Assembly (NCBI GenBank): GCA_030760725.1
Contig: JASWHV010000005.1
Location: forward strand, 87,612,622-87,676,621
Source of the DNA: Neostapfia colusana
Lineage: Eukaryota; Streptophyta; Magnoliopsida; Poales; Poaceae
Length of the DNA stretch: 64,000 nucleotides
Reading direction: 5' to 3'
Shown: piece by piece, positions 24,173-33,973 of the stretch
Layout of the letters: each line of letters starts with the position of its first letter
Numbering within the stretch: the stretch's first letter is position 1
Translations under genes and position numbers: made by a program
Notes under the pieces: model-generated
Databases searched by the model: none
Seen by the model: the letters and a program-made list of their open reading frames with translations, nothing else
Told to the model about the DNA's origin: nothing

Positions 24173-24928
24173 TGTAAGGGCCTCAGTTTTTGACACTCAT
24201 TTGCAGTGTTCATCACCACACCACACACCTCATTTGAGGAAAAATGATGAACACAAATAAAGAGCAAGTAACAATTATCAACATGCTCATTAGGGAACAA
24301 ACTCACACATTACAAAAGTGGTACTTCCCACATGTGATATAGATGGGCTGGACATATGAAAACTCCTACACTTTGCCAAGGATGTCCATGCCAAGTTTCA
24401 CCCAAATTCAAAACATTTTTGAGGTCATCTTGGGTGTAGATAGGAAAGGGGCAGTTTGAAAACATATTCAAATTCAAACTGTTTTCACCCACTGAATTTA
24501 AAAGTGGAAGGCATATTCTTGCTCAGCACATTTTTGTGAGCTCACACACCAATTTTCACTCCATTTGGAGTTGATCTTGACATGAGCTAAGGGGGAGAAA
24601 TTCAAACTTTATTTGAATTTCAAACTGCACTTGTGCTGAAATTCATTCAAACCAAACCTCATTTGAACTTTGATCAATTCAAATGGCTCTTGGGTGAATA
24701 ATTTGAGTTGCCAAGGGTAGAATAGGGTTCACTGTTTACCACAGCTGTTAGGAATAAATTTCAGAGGTTAAAAGAGGAGTGGGACCCACATGTCAGCCTC
24801 AGCCTCAAAGCAAACCGACTGAACCACAGTTCAGTCGGTTCCCGGCTGTTGTGCGCGCGCGCCACCGAAGGGGGCAGCCGGCGCCAGCTCCTGCTGCGTG
24901 CCCCAAGCCGGAGACCGGCCGACCGGCC

Positions 24929-24936
24929 TATTTATT
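24929..24936 (+). promoter_or_regulatory. Putative TATA box of LTR B
   Basis: TATTTATT sits in a GC-rich stretch, with transcription expected about 30 bp downstream near 24960. The copy in the 3' LTR is at 34730-34737. This is the only good TATA-like match I see in the GC-rich segment. If correct, the repeated (R) region is about 3.1 kb long. Confidence 0.4.
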
Positions 24937-26725
24937 CCCTCCCCGGCGTGCTTCAGTCGCCATTCCCCGAGCTGCCGACGTGCACGATCCATTTCTCCAC
25001 TGCCATCACCGGCGCTCGAGTTCCTGCTGGATCGAGCTGATCGCAGCTTCCTCTTTCCATTCCAAGGTCCCAGCAAGGTACTAGCAACCATCCTCCATCC
25101 TTCCCATGGATAGAAATCGATTGAAACCGAGTGATATCGGCTGTGCCGAAAGATCAAACTCGGAACTGGAAACCGCCGCACCTCGGGCTCTCGTGGACAG
25201 CCCAACCTGGGCGTTGTCACGCCCGAGCCAAGGCACCCTTGGACGCGCAAGTGATCGGTGCTGCTCATCCCCGAGCCACAGCTCGAGTGGTTGCTCACCG
25301 GCGGCGAATTTCCACTTTTCCCCTTTCTGTGTGCAGAACGACCCTCGGGTACGATTCTGTTTAATTCGTGCTCTAGAAAGGATTAGAGGGCCTCAGGCCA
25401 CTCCCACACGAACTAGACACGGTGACGCACAAGTTGCCTTCACAACTCTGGGCCGGAGAACTTCTGTGCCCGGCGTAATTCAAGGTCTACTAATGGCGGA
25501 ACGCACGGGGGGTATCGGGCGCACGGTGAGGACCTATTTCGGGCCTTCCCCGAGCTGCCCCGAGTTCATGTCGACCTTCTCTGAGGTCCACTGATGCTTC
25601 CCGACCGGTTTCCCAAGTAGCTGAGGCACTAGGAGCATCAGCCGACATGGCCGAAGTCGTTCCGATATGGCGGCTCGTCGCCGACCATGCTCCGGCCGTT
25701 GTCATGAGCAGCTGACCCTCGGATCATGTTCCCCAAGTAAAAGTAGGCAGGGGCGGCCAGAATCAAGAAGTTTGGAGCGGTACAGCAGCCAGCGGCGAGC
25801 TCTCCGGCGAGGTCCCTCGGCGGCGGAGCGCGGGTGTCGCGAGGTTGAAGAAGGGGGTGGACCCCAGCTGTCAGCGGCCGATATTTTGAATCGGGATCCG
25901 GCTGCGGCCGGGATCGGGTGTGCTGGCGCGCAAAAGCCTTGTGGGCCGCGGTGTGTTGTCGCTTCGGCGTGCGACGCGTGTCCCCTGGGCCCACGCGCGA
26001 GTTTAAACTTTTCCCCGATTTTCAGATTTCCTTCAAACTTCAAATCCTTATAACTTTGGCTAGAAAGCTCCAAATTGAGTGAACCAAATTTTGCTGGATT
26101 CAGCTCTTTGAGTACTTTCCAGAAAATCAAGTGTCACTTCATGAAATTCCTTAATTCTCCAGAATTAATTCCTTAAAGTTTAAACTGTTAGGAATTTTAA
26201 CTGGAGAATCATTTGGAGGAAAATCCTGAAATTTTGCTGAGATGTTCACCAAAATATCCTTGAACTACCATAAAAATTTCAGATCCATTTGAGCTCATTT
26301 AGTCCACCTAATGGTGTGATTAGTAAAACTGTTCCAGAGAAAATAGAAAATGTTCAGAAACATTTTCAGAATTTTCTCTGAAATTGTTTAGCTCATATCT
26401 TTAGTTAGAGACTTCCAAATTAAGTGAGACCAATTCCATTAGAACCCTCTGAAAATCTAGTTTTCAGAAAGTCATAGTTTGTTTCATGAAAATACCTAGA
26501 ACACCCTAAAAGCCTTTAATTAAGGTCAAGGACATAATTATTTGTGGAGGGCTCAAATGAGCTTTGCTGCAACTAAAACCTGACCAAGTCTCTGTTTAGG
26601 TTGTAACCAAGCCACAGTAAAAGTTTCACAGTCATTAGATCTATCTAGTAAAGGTTATAGACTTCACAACTTCAAAGTTAATACAAAAGCATTTAATTAA
26701 TACATACATTGTTCTTATCATGTAG

Positions 26726-27987
26726 TCGCTAAGGTCGAGGAGGAACCCGAAGTCCTAGACTTCGTTACTCCGGAGGAACAGCTAGCCTACGACCAAGAGC
26801 AGCAAGGCAAGCCCCGGTTTGCATTAACCATTTTATAAATTTTTATTGTTTTGAGCACATACTTGTTTTCTTTATGTTGTGCATCAGAGTCTTGTTTGGG
26901 AAACCCCACTGCATAGCCAAGAAAACCATGGGTTGGGGTTTAGGATTGCAAACCCCGTTAGCCACTGCATTGCTAGGATAGAGTAGGATTCGGTACAAGT
27001 CGAGTAGTTGGAACTACTCGCGAGAATAGGCTAGAGGCACATTGCTCGGGTAGAGATAGCACATGATACACAGGGCAAGAAAATGAGACCGAGCGGAGAG
27101 TAAGGGCAGCAGGACTTTGGGGCCTGTGTGCTGTAGCTCCGCTTGTGTCGATTGAGGACCGAGCCGTATGCGGGCCTGTTGAACAAGCTAGAACAGTACC
27201 GAAGACCTACCGGCTATATGGGAACCGGGAAACTGATGTAACTCGGGTAGCTGGGTATTGAGGCATTGCCCGTCGTTCAGAGGGTAGGTTGAGAGCTCGA
27301 GGTGTAAATCAGCTGGCGGCACAGAGATGCGCGTGCAGGGACCTCTTGCTCGGGACGATGGGACCGGTTCAATATTTGGCTAACGGGTGAAAGGTAGTCG
27401 CGTACGGCGTCCGTGATGGTTGTTGTAGGCAACATCGAGTACGGGCGTACGTGACGGGTTGTTCGGGTAACCCTGCAGGTGTAAATCGATTATAATCGCC
27501 GTCCCTCGCGGTCAGTGAGTACCACTTGTTCACTGTACCGTGACGTAGAAAGAACAGGCTAGTTACATGTTAAAATGTTGCTGATTGAAAGTTGGATATT
27601 GATTGTTAATGATATGTTGTAGCTTAGTGCTAACTAAAGTTCTTTTCAACTTTGGGCAAAGTACATGAGAGAAATGCGTTTCTTGTTTGATTGCGGCTCT
27701 CTCATGTGCCTTAGCGTAAAGTTCTCCACAACCTGCTGCTAAAACTTGAAAGTAAGGTTCTACTAATTAGGCGAGTCCTTGCAAATGATTTTTACCTCAT
27801 GCAACCCATCACCCTCATGTAGAAGTTTCATGTTTAGGTGAGACGGGTCAGACTTGCTGAGCCTTCGTGCTCACTGCTTGTGTTTGAAGCTTTTGCAGGG
27901 TTCTATGAGGAAGGGACTCCCGAAGAGGAGACGGAACCCCAGGAGGGGAACCCCGTCGAGTGGGAGTCGTGCACGCCGCAGAGTTAG
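26726..27987 (+). CDS. Spliced acidic ORF inside LTR B, last two exons
   Basis: Exon 26726-26806 (81 nt) follows a CATGTAG acceptor and ends CAAG at a GC donor (GCAAGC). Exon 27899-27987 (89 nt) follows TTTTGCAG and ends TAG. The join is in phase 1, with a Gly codon split G/GG. The encoded peptide is strongly acidic: VEEEPEVLDFVTPEEQ, then DQEQQG, then FYEEGTPEEETEPQEG, ending ESCTPQS. LTR H keeps the same exon sizes, phase and splice sites with a related first peptide. The intron is 1092 nt. Upstream exons and the start codon are not resolved. The product has no domain I recognise. Chance openness of such short exons cannot be excluded. Confidence 0.42.
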
Positions 27988-28091
27988 TGTGCGAGTGTGC
28001 TAGCAAGGACACGTTCGAGGGCTGAACGTGCACTTGATGCTTAGTCTACGCCCGCGAGTGTGGACTAAACTTATTTTGATGTAAACATGTT

Positions 28092-28114
28092 AATAAACTT
28101 GTTTATGTAATAAA
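28092..28114 (+). terminator. Polyadenylation signals of LTR B
   Basis: AATAAA occurs at 28092-28097 and 28109-28114, about 105-125 bp before the LTR end. They lie in an AT-rich stretch followed by TTCCGCTTCCGC. The 3' LTR copies at 37893-37898 and 37910-37915 would end the genomic transcript. Confidence 0.5.
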
Positions 28115-28221
28115 GCTTCCGCTTCCGCTTTGTACCTTTGACGTGTGTTATACGGTGTTGTGCAACGCAGCACCCCTCAGCGTGATCCTGGCTCGACAGG
28201 ACCAGTGGGGTCGTGTCAGCG

Positions 28222-28233
28222 TGGTATCAGAGC
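28222..28233 (+). promoter_or_regulatory. Primer-binding site of B
   Basis: TGGTATCAGAGC, complementary to the 3' end of initiator tRNA-Met, begins three bases after the LTR end. Confidence 0.9.
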
Positions 28234-29718
28234 TCGCTTGAGGTTTAACACAGTACAAAGGTCTTCTTTTTCAAAAATCCAGTGAGGAACGAGTTAGTAG
28301 CCCGTATAAGGATGTTATTAGTATATAGAAAGTGGCTTAGTAACCTATTTGTTATGTCGGAAAATCGTGCATCTCGGGACGTTCATGTCTTGGGGGGTGC
28401 ACGTAAGCGCTGTCCACCAGTGCGCACAAGCTGAAGGGTGGAGCCCCACGGGTGGCAGGTAACCCGACCCGCTTTGATATCCTCTACGACTCTTCATGTC
28501 GTTTGGGGTATTCGAGCAACGTCTGTCCCTGGCGTGCGTGGTGCAACATGGGAGACCCCGTCACGTGGTCTGAAACGTGAACACGTAACTCAAGGCGTGT
28601 TTGGCTTGAGAACATCCGGGCGAGTGATGACGGCCGGGTGTACAAACTGTATGGATTCCGGGCTCGGTGTGCAGCCGAGTCTGATGATTGTTTGAGTTTC
28701 TGCAGGTAGCCTTACCACGAAACGGTAGACGTGTAGCATCCGTGTGCGAGTGACGAGTAGTGCCACTGAACTAACGAAGCCGGCTAAATCCGGTATAGGT
28801 TTTTCCTTTGTGAGGACGTAGTACCGACATAATCTGGTGACGCCTCGACGTCACACCCAACTAAATGAACAACTTCATTTAAAAACTTGAAGGTTTTGAT
28901 CCAAAGTAATAAAACTTGATGTAACTCCTTCCCTTGAACAGGATATTCAAAGTTAATAAATTTTCAACTTATAGGATGTTAAGGACAGAGCACTCTGTTT
29001 TCAGCTAAATCAAGGCTGAAGTTAATCAGAGGTTAGAGGTTGAGTTCTTTCGAGGTTGGGGTCGTATGATACATTTCTGGAAAGCTTTGGAGGAGCTTTA
29101 CAACTTTTCTATTGAGTTCCAGAGGTGTTTCATCCCTTAACCACTCGAAAAATGCAGTAGAGTTGAAACTGTCCAGAAAACAGGACGGAGCAAAGACTCT
29201 CTGTAGACTCTCTGTAAATTAAGCATAACTTCCTGCATAAAAATCCAAAAATAGAAAATGAGGTGGTTCTGGGAAGCTTATGAGATGGGTTACAACTTTG
29301 TAACAGAAAGTTTTGTCAGATTAGGAACAGAATTAACTGGAATTCTTGGATCAAATCAGTACCTAAGGCAGGGAGGTGCTGTCCAATTGTTCCCAGAAAT
29401 TCTGTTAACTTTGACATCTCATAACTTTTGAACCAGAGCAGATCTTAGGCCAACCAAATACTTTCTGGAAAGCTATTGAAGTTAACTTTAACTTTGATGT
29501 TGAGCTCCAGGACTGGTTTTGCTTTTAACCTGGCCTAAATCAGATTGATATGGAAACTGGTCAGGGCTGTCATGGGAACAGCAGATCAGCAGTCAAATTT
29601 GTTTAAAAATTTGAACTATGTTTCCAAGTGTTAAGGGTTCAATGACATATCTTATGTTATAACTCAATGGTTTACTGTTTAAATAAATATTTGACATTTC
29701 TCAAATATACTTTTACAG
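28234..29718 (+). other. B: untranslated leader
   Basis: About 1.5 kb without a supportable gene. An 85-codon open frame at 28438-28695 has no recognisable content. The 3' half is AT-rich with repeated CTGGAAAGCT-type phrases, similar in texture to the leaders of A and C. Confidence 0.7.
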
Positions 29719-30525
29719 ATGGCAGCAGATAAACGGTTGGAGAACGGGTGGGTAGTTTCCCACTGCTCTGACCGTAGCGGCTACCCGGGAGCATTGTGGC
29801 TAATGCTCCAATATTTCGGGTACAACCAGATGCCGCAATACTTCGCCAAGGAAGAAGGCGAAGAGGGGAACAAGACGTGGACGATCCATGTCGAGGTTCC
29901 TGCAGGGCCTACGCCACCCGGTTGGGTGCCATTCACCGTCACGGTGAGAGGAAGACAACCGGAAGGGATGTGGCAAGTGGCAGCCCGTGACACTATGTCA
30001 CGTTTCTGCCAACTACACGTACAGGCTATGGAGGGAACTCCATACGCACTCGTTCCGGTGGAGGGACGAGCTCAGCATGTGTGGGAAGAGAGGTACCTAG
30101 AGGCAACAAACCCGAGTTGCCCAAGGTACAACCCCGCGGAGGCAAATCTCAGCCTCCAAATGAGGGCGGGAAACGCTGTGATGGACAGCCAAGCTGTTCA
30201 TACGGAGCATCTCGCCACCATCAGGTCCGCGCTGGCAGCCACCACAGCGGTCGATGCCGTTCCGCGGTCGGCCGTATTCTTCACCGGCATTCCGGCCGGC
30301 ACTGCCAGCACCACCGCAACAACAACAGCAGCAGCGGGCGATGCCGCGTGCGTTTGCACCTCCGCAACGCATGCCGGGCTTTCGTCCACCAAGTACTCCA
30401 CCAGCAGCGGCCACATGTTACAAGTGTGGTCGTCCAGGACACTTCGCGAGCAGTTGCCCGGAGAGGCAAGGCGGCGGAGTGGTACCACAGTTTCCGGGGA
30501 GGAATCAACCCCGGAACCCTACTAA
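29719..30525 (+). CDS. B: extra ORF occupying the place of gag
   Basis: This 268-codon frame starts MAADKRLENGWVVSHCSDRS. It has no Gag core: there is no AWW...W or LKQG...EY motif such as those in A and C. Residues of about 1-150 form a compact domain, with LWLMLQYFGYNQMPQYF, then WTIHVEVPAGPTPPGW, TVTVRGRQPEGMWQVAAR and FCQLHVQAMEGTPYALVPV. From memory this resembles an unnamed domain found in many grass retrotransposon and hypothetical proteins. I cannot give a function. From about 30182 the reading frame overlaps the gag/pol frame, and its tail (low-complexity Thr/Ala) is probably a shadow. The true coding part likely ends between 30110 and 30200. Confidence 0.65.
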   Translation: MAADKRLENGWVVSHCSDRSGYPGALWLMLQYFGYNQMPQYFAKEEGEEGNKTWTIHVEVPAGPTPPGWVPFTVTVRGRQPEGMWQVAARDTMSRFCQLHVQAMEGTPYALVPVEGRAQHVWEERYLEATNPSCPRYNPAEANLSLQMRAGNAVMDSQAVHTEHLATIRSALAATTAVDAVPRSAVFFTGIPAGTASTTATTTAAAGDAACVCTSATHAGLSSTKYSTSSGHMLQVWSSRTLREQLPGEARRRSGTTVSGEESTPEPY

Positions 30526-33500
30526 TGCGCGGCGGGCAAACCCTAGGCCCGGTACTGTCCACCAGCTTGCCATTGAGGACGTGCCGGAGGGCGAGCCAAT
30601 CCTTGCGGGTATGTTCCAACTCCACCAGCATCCCGCTATAGTACTATTTGATTCAGGCGCCACGCATAATTTTATTAGCCAAGCTTTCATTGCTAAACAC
30701 AGCTTGCCAATACTACCCACCGATAGTCCATATTTAATTTGTTCACCGGGTGGGAAGATTTCAGCAAGCGTAATGGTCTCCAAAGCACCATTATGCTTAG
30801 CGGGTAGAGTGTACCCCACGTCTCTCATTATCTTAGAGGGACAGAAGGTCGATGTCATCCTAGGGATGTCGTGGTTAAACCGCCACGGCGCTGTTTTAGA
30901 CACCGTCCTCCGAGTCGTGCACTTAAACTCAGGAGTGCACGGTTCTCACTCATTATTTCTGGACAGTCCAGAAATAAAACTTCCAAGTGTCTATCAAGCC
31001 ACAACCATCAGATTGGAAGACATTCCAGTGGTCCGAGAATTCCCTGATGTATTCCCGGATGATTTGCCGGGGATGCCACCCGATAGAGAGGTGGAGTTCA
31101 AGATTGAACTTGCACCGGGAACCATGCCAATATCCCGAAGGCCGTACAAGATGGCGCCCAAGGAGTTGGCTGAACTGAAGACTCAGCTCACGGACCTTCT
31201 GGAGAAGGGTTTTATTAGGCCGAGCTCCTCGCCATGGGGCTGTTCGGCATTATTTGTCAAAAAGAAGGATGAAACGTTGCGGCTTTGCGTGGACTACCGT
31301 CCATTAAATGCCGTAACCATCAAGAACAAGTACCCGTTGCCACGGATCGACATGTTGTTTGATCAGTTGGTCGAAGCAAAGGTCTTTTCCAAGATGGATT
31401 TAAGATCCGGGTACCATCAGATTAAGATCAGGGCTGAGGACATTCCAAAGACAGCTTTTTCGACAAGGTACGGACTTTATGAGTACCTGGTCATGTCCTT
31501 TGGCCTCACCAATGCTCCAGCTCACTTCATGTACTTAATGAACTCGGTGTTCATGCCGGAGCTGGACAAGTTTGTCGTGGTCTTCATCGACGACATCCTG
31601 GTATATTCCAAGTCGGAGGAAGATCACAAGAAACATCTGCGTATAGTCTTGCAACGGCTGCGGGATCACAAGTTATACGCAAAGTTCAGCAAATGCGAGT
31701 TTTGGATATCGCAAGTGCCTTTCCTCGGGCATATCATCTCAGTGGAGGGTATCGCTGTGGACCCGAGCAAAATCACGCAAGTGCTGAATTGGAAATCCCC
31801 GAGAACTGTTCATGAGGTACGGAGTTTCCTCGGACTCGCGGGATATTATCGGAGGTTCATTCCGAACTTCTCGAAGATTGCCAAGCCAATGACAGAGCTG
31901 CTGAAGAAGGCTACCAAATATGTTTGGAGTCCAGCATGTGAAGCAGCATTCAAGGCTTTAGTCAAGCACCTGACATCAGCACCGGTTTTGGCGCAGCCAG
32001 ACACAACAAAACCGTTCGATGTGTACTGCGATGCATCCGGCATTGGGCTCGGATGTGTGTTGATGCAAGACCGAAGGGTGGTCGCGTATGGGTCACGGCA
32101 GCTTAGGAATCATGAGCAAAATTATCCAACTCACGACTTGGAGCTCGCTGCCGTGGTACTTGCACTGAAAATGTGGAGGCACTACCTACTCGGTAACCTC
32201 GTACATTTATATACCGACCACAAAAGCCTCAAGTACATATTCACTCAGAAGGAGCTGAACATGAGGCAACGAAGATGGTTAGAACTGATAAAGGATTACG
32301 AGATAGAGATCCATTATCATCCGGGCAAGGCAAACGTTGTGGCAGACGCGCTAAGCCGCAAGTCACACGTCAATAATCTGACCATCACACCGTTGGAAGA
32401 GAGCGAACCACCACTACATGTGATTCCACATGGAGCTCTCTACAACCTAGCTTTGATCCCCACCATCCGTGAAGAGATAGCGGCAGCCCAGAAGAATGAC
32501 AAGGGCATATCACATTTGCGGAGACGTGTAGACAGTGGGGAGTTGAAATGTTTCCGGAAGGACGGAGACGGCGTCCTATGGTTCAAGGACCGGATCGTCG
32601 TACCCCGAAACCCGGAGTTACGGAAGAAAATCTTTGATGAGGCTCACTTATCAAAGTTTTCTATTCACCCCGGCAGCAACAAGATGTATCAAGAACTCAG
32701 AAGCAAGTTTTGGTGGACACGGATGAAGCGAGAGACTGCAAAATACGTGTCCGAGTGTGATACATGTCGACGGGTGAAGGCAGACCACATGCGGAAACCG
32801 GGACTGCTGCAACCACTGGGCATTCCTGCCTGGAAGTGGGAGGACGTGAGCATGGATTTCGTCGTCGGTTTACCCACCACCTTACAGAAACATGATTCTG
32901 TGTGGGTGATCGTCGATCGGCTCACCAAAGTTGCCCATTTCATCCCGGTCAACACCAACTACAACGCCAAGAAGTACGCTGAACTGTACATCTCACGGAT
33001 CCTATGCTTATACGGCGTACCCCGTACTATCGTATCGGACCGGGGCACTTTATTTGTGTCCCGTTTTTGGGAGCAGCTCCACGCTGCCTTGGGGACGAAG
33101 CTGATCCGTAGTTCAGCCTACCACCCGCAGACGGATGGGCAAACGGAGCGGGTAAATCAAATCTTAGAAGACATGCTACGAGCTTGCGCTATCGACCACG
33201 GCAAGAACTGGGATGATCACTTGCCGTTAGCCGAGTTCTCGTACAACAATGGGTACCAAGCCAGCATCAAGATGGCGCCCTACGAGGCGCTATACGGGAG
33301 AAAATGCCGCACACCATTGAATTGGTGTGAGTCTGGCGAGAGGGTTACCTTCGGGATTGATCTTGTCAACAACGCGGAAGAAAAGGTTCGAGTAATTCAA
33401 GCGAACCTAAAAGCCGCTCAATCCCGACAGAAACAGTATGCGGACCGGAGAAGGCGTCCGTTACAATTCGAAGCTGGAGACCACGTATATCTACGAGTGT

Positions 33501-33904
33501 CTCCAATGAAGGGCGTAAACAGATTTGGGGTGAGAGGAAAGTTAGCACCCCGATTCATCGGTCCATTCCAGATTACCGAAAGATGTGGATCGGTGGCATA
33601 CCGGCTAAGATTACCAGAAGCACTTTCCGGTGTGCACGACGTCTTTCACATTTCCCAGCTGAGGAAGTGTCTCAAGCTATCAACTACCGTTCAGCTGGAA
33701 GACATTGAAGAACTGCAACCGGATCTCACCTATCGGGAGGAACCGGTGCAGATTATTGATGAAAAGGCCCGAACCACACGCAACCGTACGTTGTGGTTCT
33801 ACAAGGTTCTGTGGAGTAATCACTCCATGGATGAAGCGACATGGGAGAGCGAAGAATTCCTTCGCACTAACTACCCCGACTTTCTCACGTCGCATATTCG
33901 GTAA
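30254..33904 (+). CDS. B: gag C-terminus and pol polyprotein, intact
   Basis: The 1216 codons are uninterrupted. From the ATG, residues 1-50 are Pro/Gln-rich. A CCHC zinc knuckle lies at C55-C58-H63-C68 and the protease DSG at 133-135. The reverse transcriptase has IDD at 445-447. RNase H has acidic residues at D593, E630, D655 and D698. Integrase has C835/C838 of the zinc domain and the triad D868, D929, E965 with 35 residues between the last two. A chromodomain occupies about 1163-1210 (PVQIIDEKARTTRNRTL ... ATWESEEFL). These place it in the Tekay/Del chromoviruses. The frame is open from 30182, just after a TGA, and already encodes gag-like SPPSGPRWQPPQ before the ATG. It is in the +1 frame relative to the upstream ORF. 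How it is translated is unclear. Confidence 0.95.
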   Translation: MPFRGRPYSSPAFRPALPAPPQQQQQQRAMPRAFAPPQRMPGFRPPSTPPAAATCYKCGRPGHFASSCPERQGGGVVPQFPGRNQPRNPTNARRANPRPGTVHQLAIEDVPEGEPILAGMFQLHQHPAIVLFDSGATHNFISQAFIAKHSLPILPTDSPYLICSPGGKISASVMVSKAPLCLAGRVYPTSLIILEGQKVDVILGMSWLNRHGAVLDTVLRVVHLNSGVHGSHSLFLDSPEIKLPSVYQATTIRLEDIPVVREFPDVFPDDLPGMPPDREVEFKIELAPGTMPISRRPYKMAPKELAELKTQLTDLLEKGFIRPSSSPWGCSALFVKKKDETLRLCVDYRPLNAVTIKNKYPLPRIDMLFDQLVEAKVFSKMDLRSGYHQIKIRAEDIPKTAFSTRYGLYEYLVMSFGLTNAPAHFMYLMNSVFMPELDKFVVVFIDDILVYSKSEEDHKKHLRIVLQRLRDHKLYAKFSKCEFWISQVPFLGHIISVEGIAVDPSKITQVLNWKSPRTVHEVRSFLGLAGYYRRFIPNFSKIAKPMTELLKKATKYVWSPACEAAFKALVKHLTSAPVLAQPDTTKPFDVYCDASGIGLGCVLMQDRRVVAYGSRQLRNHEQNYPTHDLELAAVVLALKMWRHYLLGNLVHLYTDHKSLKYIFTQKELNMRQRRWLELIKDYEIEIHYHPGKANVVADALSRKSHVNNLTITPLEESEPPLHVIPHGALYNLALIPTIREEIAAAQKNDKGISHLRRRVDSGELKCFRKDGDGVLWFKDRIVVPRNPELRKKIFDEAHLSKFSIHPGSNKMYQELRSKFWWTRMKRETAKYVSECDTCRRVKADHMRKPGLLQPLGIPAWKWEDVSMDFVVGLPTTLQKHDSVWVIVDRLTKVAHFIPVNTNYNAKKYAELYISRILCLYGVPRTIVSDRGTLFVSRFWEQLHAALGTKLIRSSAYHPQTDGQTERVNQILEDMLRACAIDHGKNWDDHLPLAEFSYNNGYQASIKMAPYEALYGRKCRTPLNWCESGERVTFGIDLVNNAEEKVRVIQANLKAAQSRQKQYADRRRRPLQFEAGDHVYLRVSPMKGVNRFGVRGKLAPRFIGPFQITERCGSVAYRLRLPEALSGVHDVFHISQLRKCLKLSTTVQLEDIEELQPDLTYREEPVQIIDEKARTTRNRTLWFYKVLWSNHSMDEATWESEEFLRTNYPDFLTSHIR

Positions 33905-33960
33905 AATTTCCACCGTCCTCTCTCTCATTTCACATTATAATCTCGGGACGAGATTCTTTT

Positions 33961-33973
33961 AAGGGGGGAGGAA
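33961..33973 (+). promoter_or_regulatory. Polypurine tract of B
   Basis: AAGGGGGGAGGAA lies directly before the 3' LTR, 56 bp after the pol stop codon. Confidence 0.92.

Larger units (their letters stand above)
24173..28218 (+). repeat. 5' LTR of B (4046 bp)
   Basis: The LTR starts TG and ends CA. Besides U3-like AT-rich DNA, it holds a GC-rich stretch (24780-26000), an AT-rich stretch (26020-26720), two short spliced exons, conserved intron blocks and two AATAAA signals near its end. A 162-codon frame (25106-25594) within the GC-rich part is open, but its composition looks like GC-biased chance. It matches nothing I recognise. Confidence 0.97.

Noticed and set aside
25106..25594. 162-codon open frame in the GC-rich part of LTR B (repeated at 34907-35395)
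   Set aside because: It is long mainly because the segment is GC-rich. Overlapping open frames exist on both strands, no domain is recognisable, and a plausible splice acceptor (TTTCTGTGTGCAG at about 25335) lies inside it.
29781..30641. Several overlapping frames on both strands around the B gag junction
   Set aside because: They are low-complexity shadows of the extra ORF and of the pol frame, with Cys/Gly or Ala/Val runs from CAG/CCG repeats.
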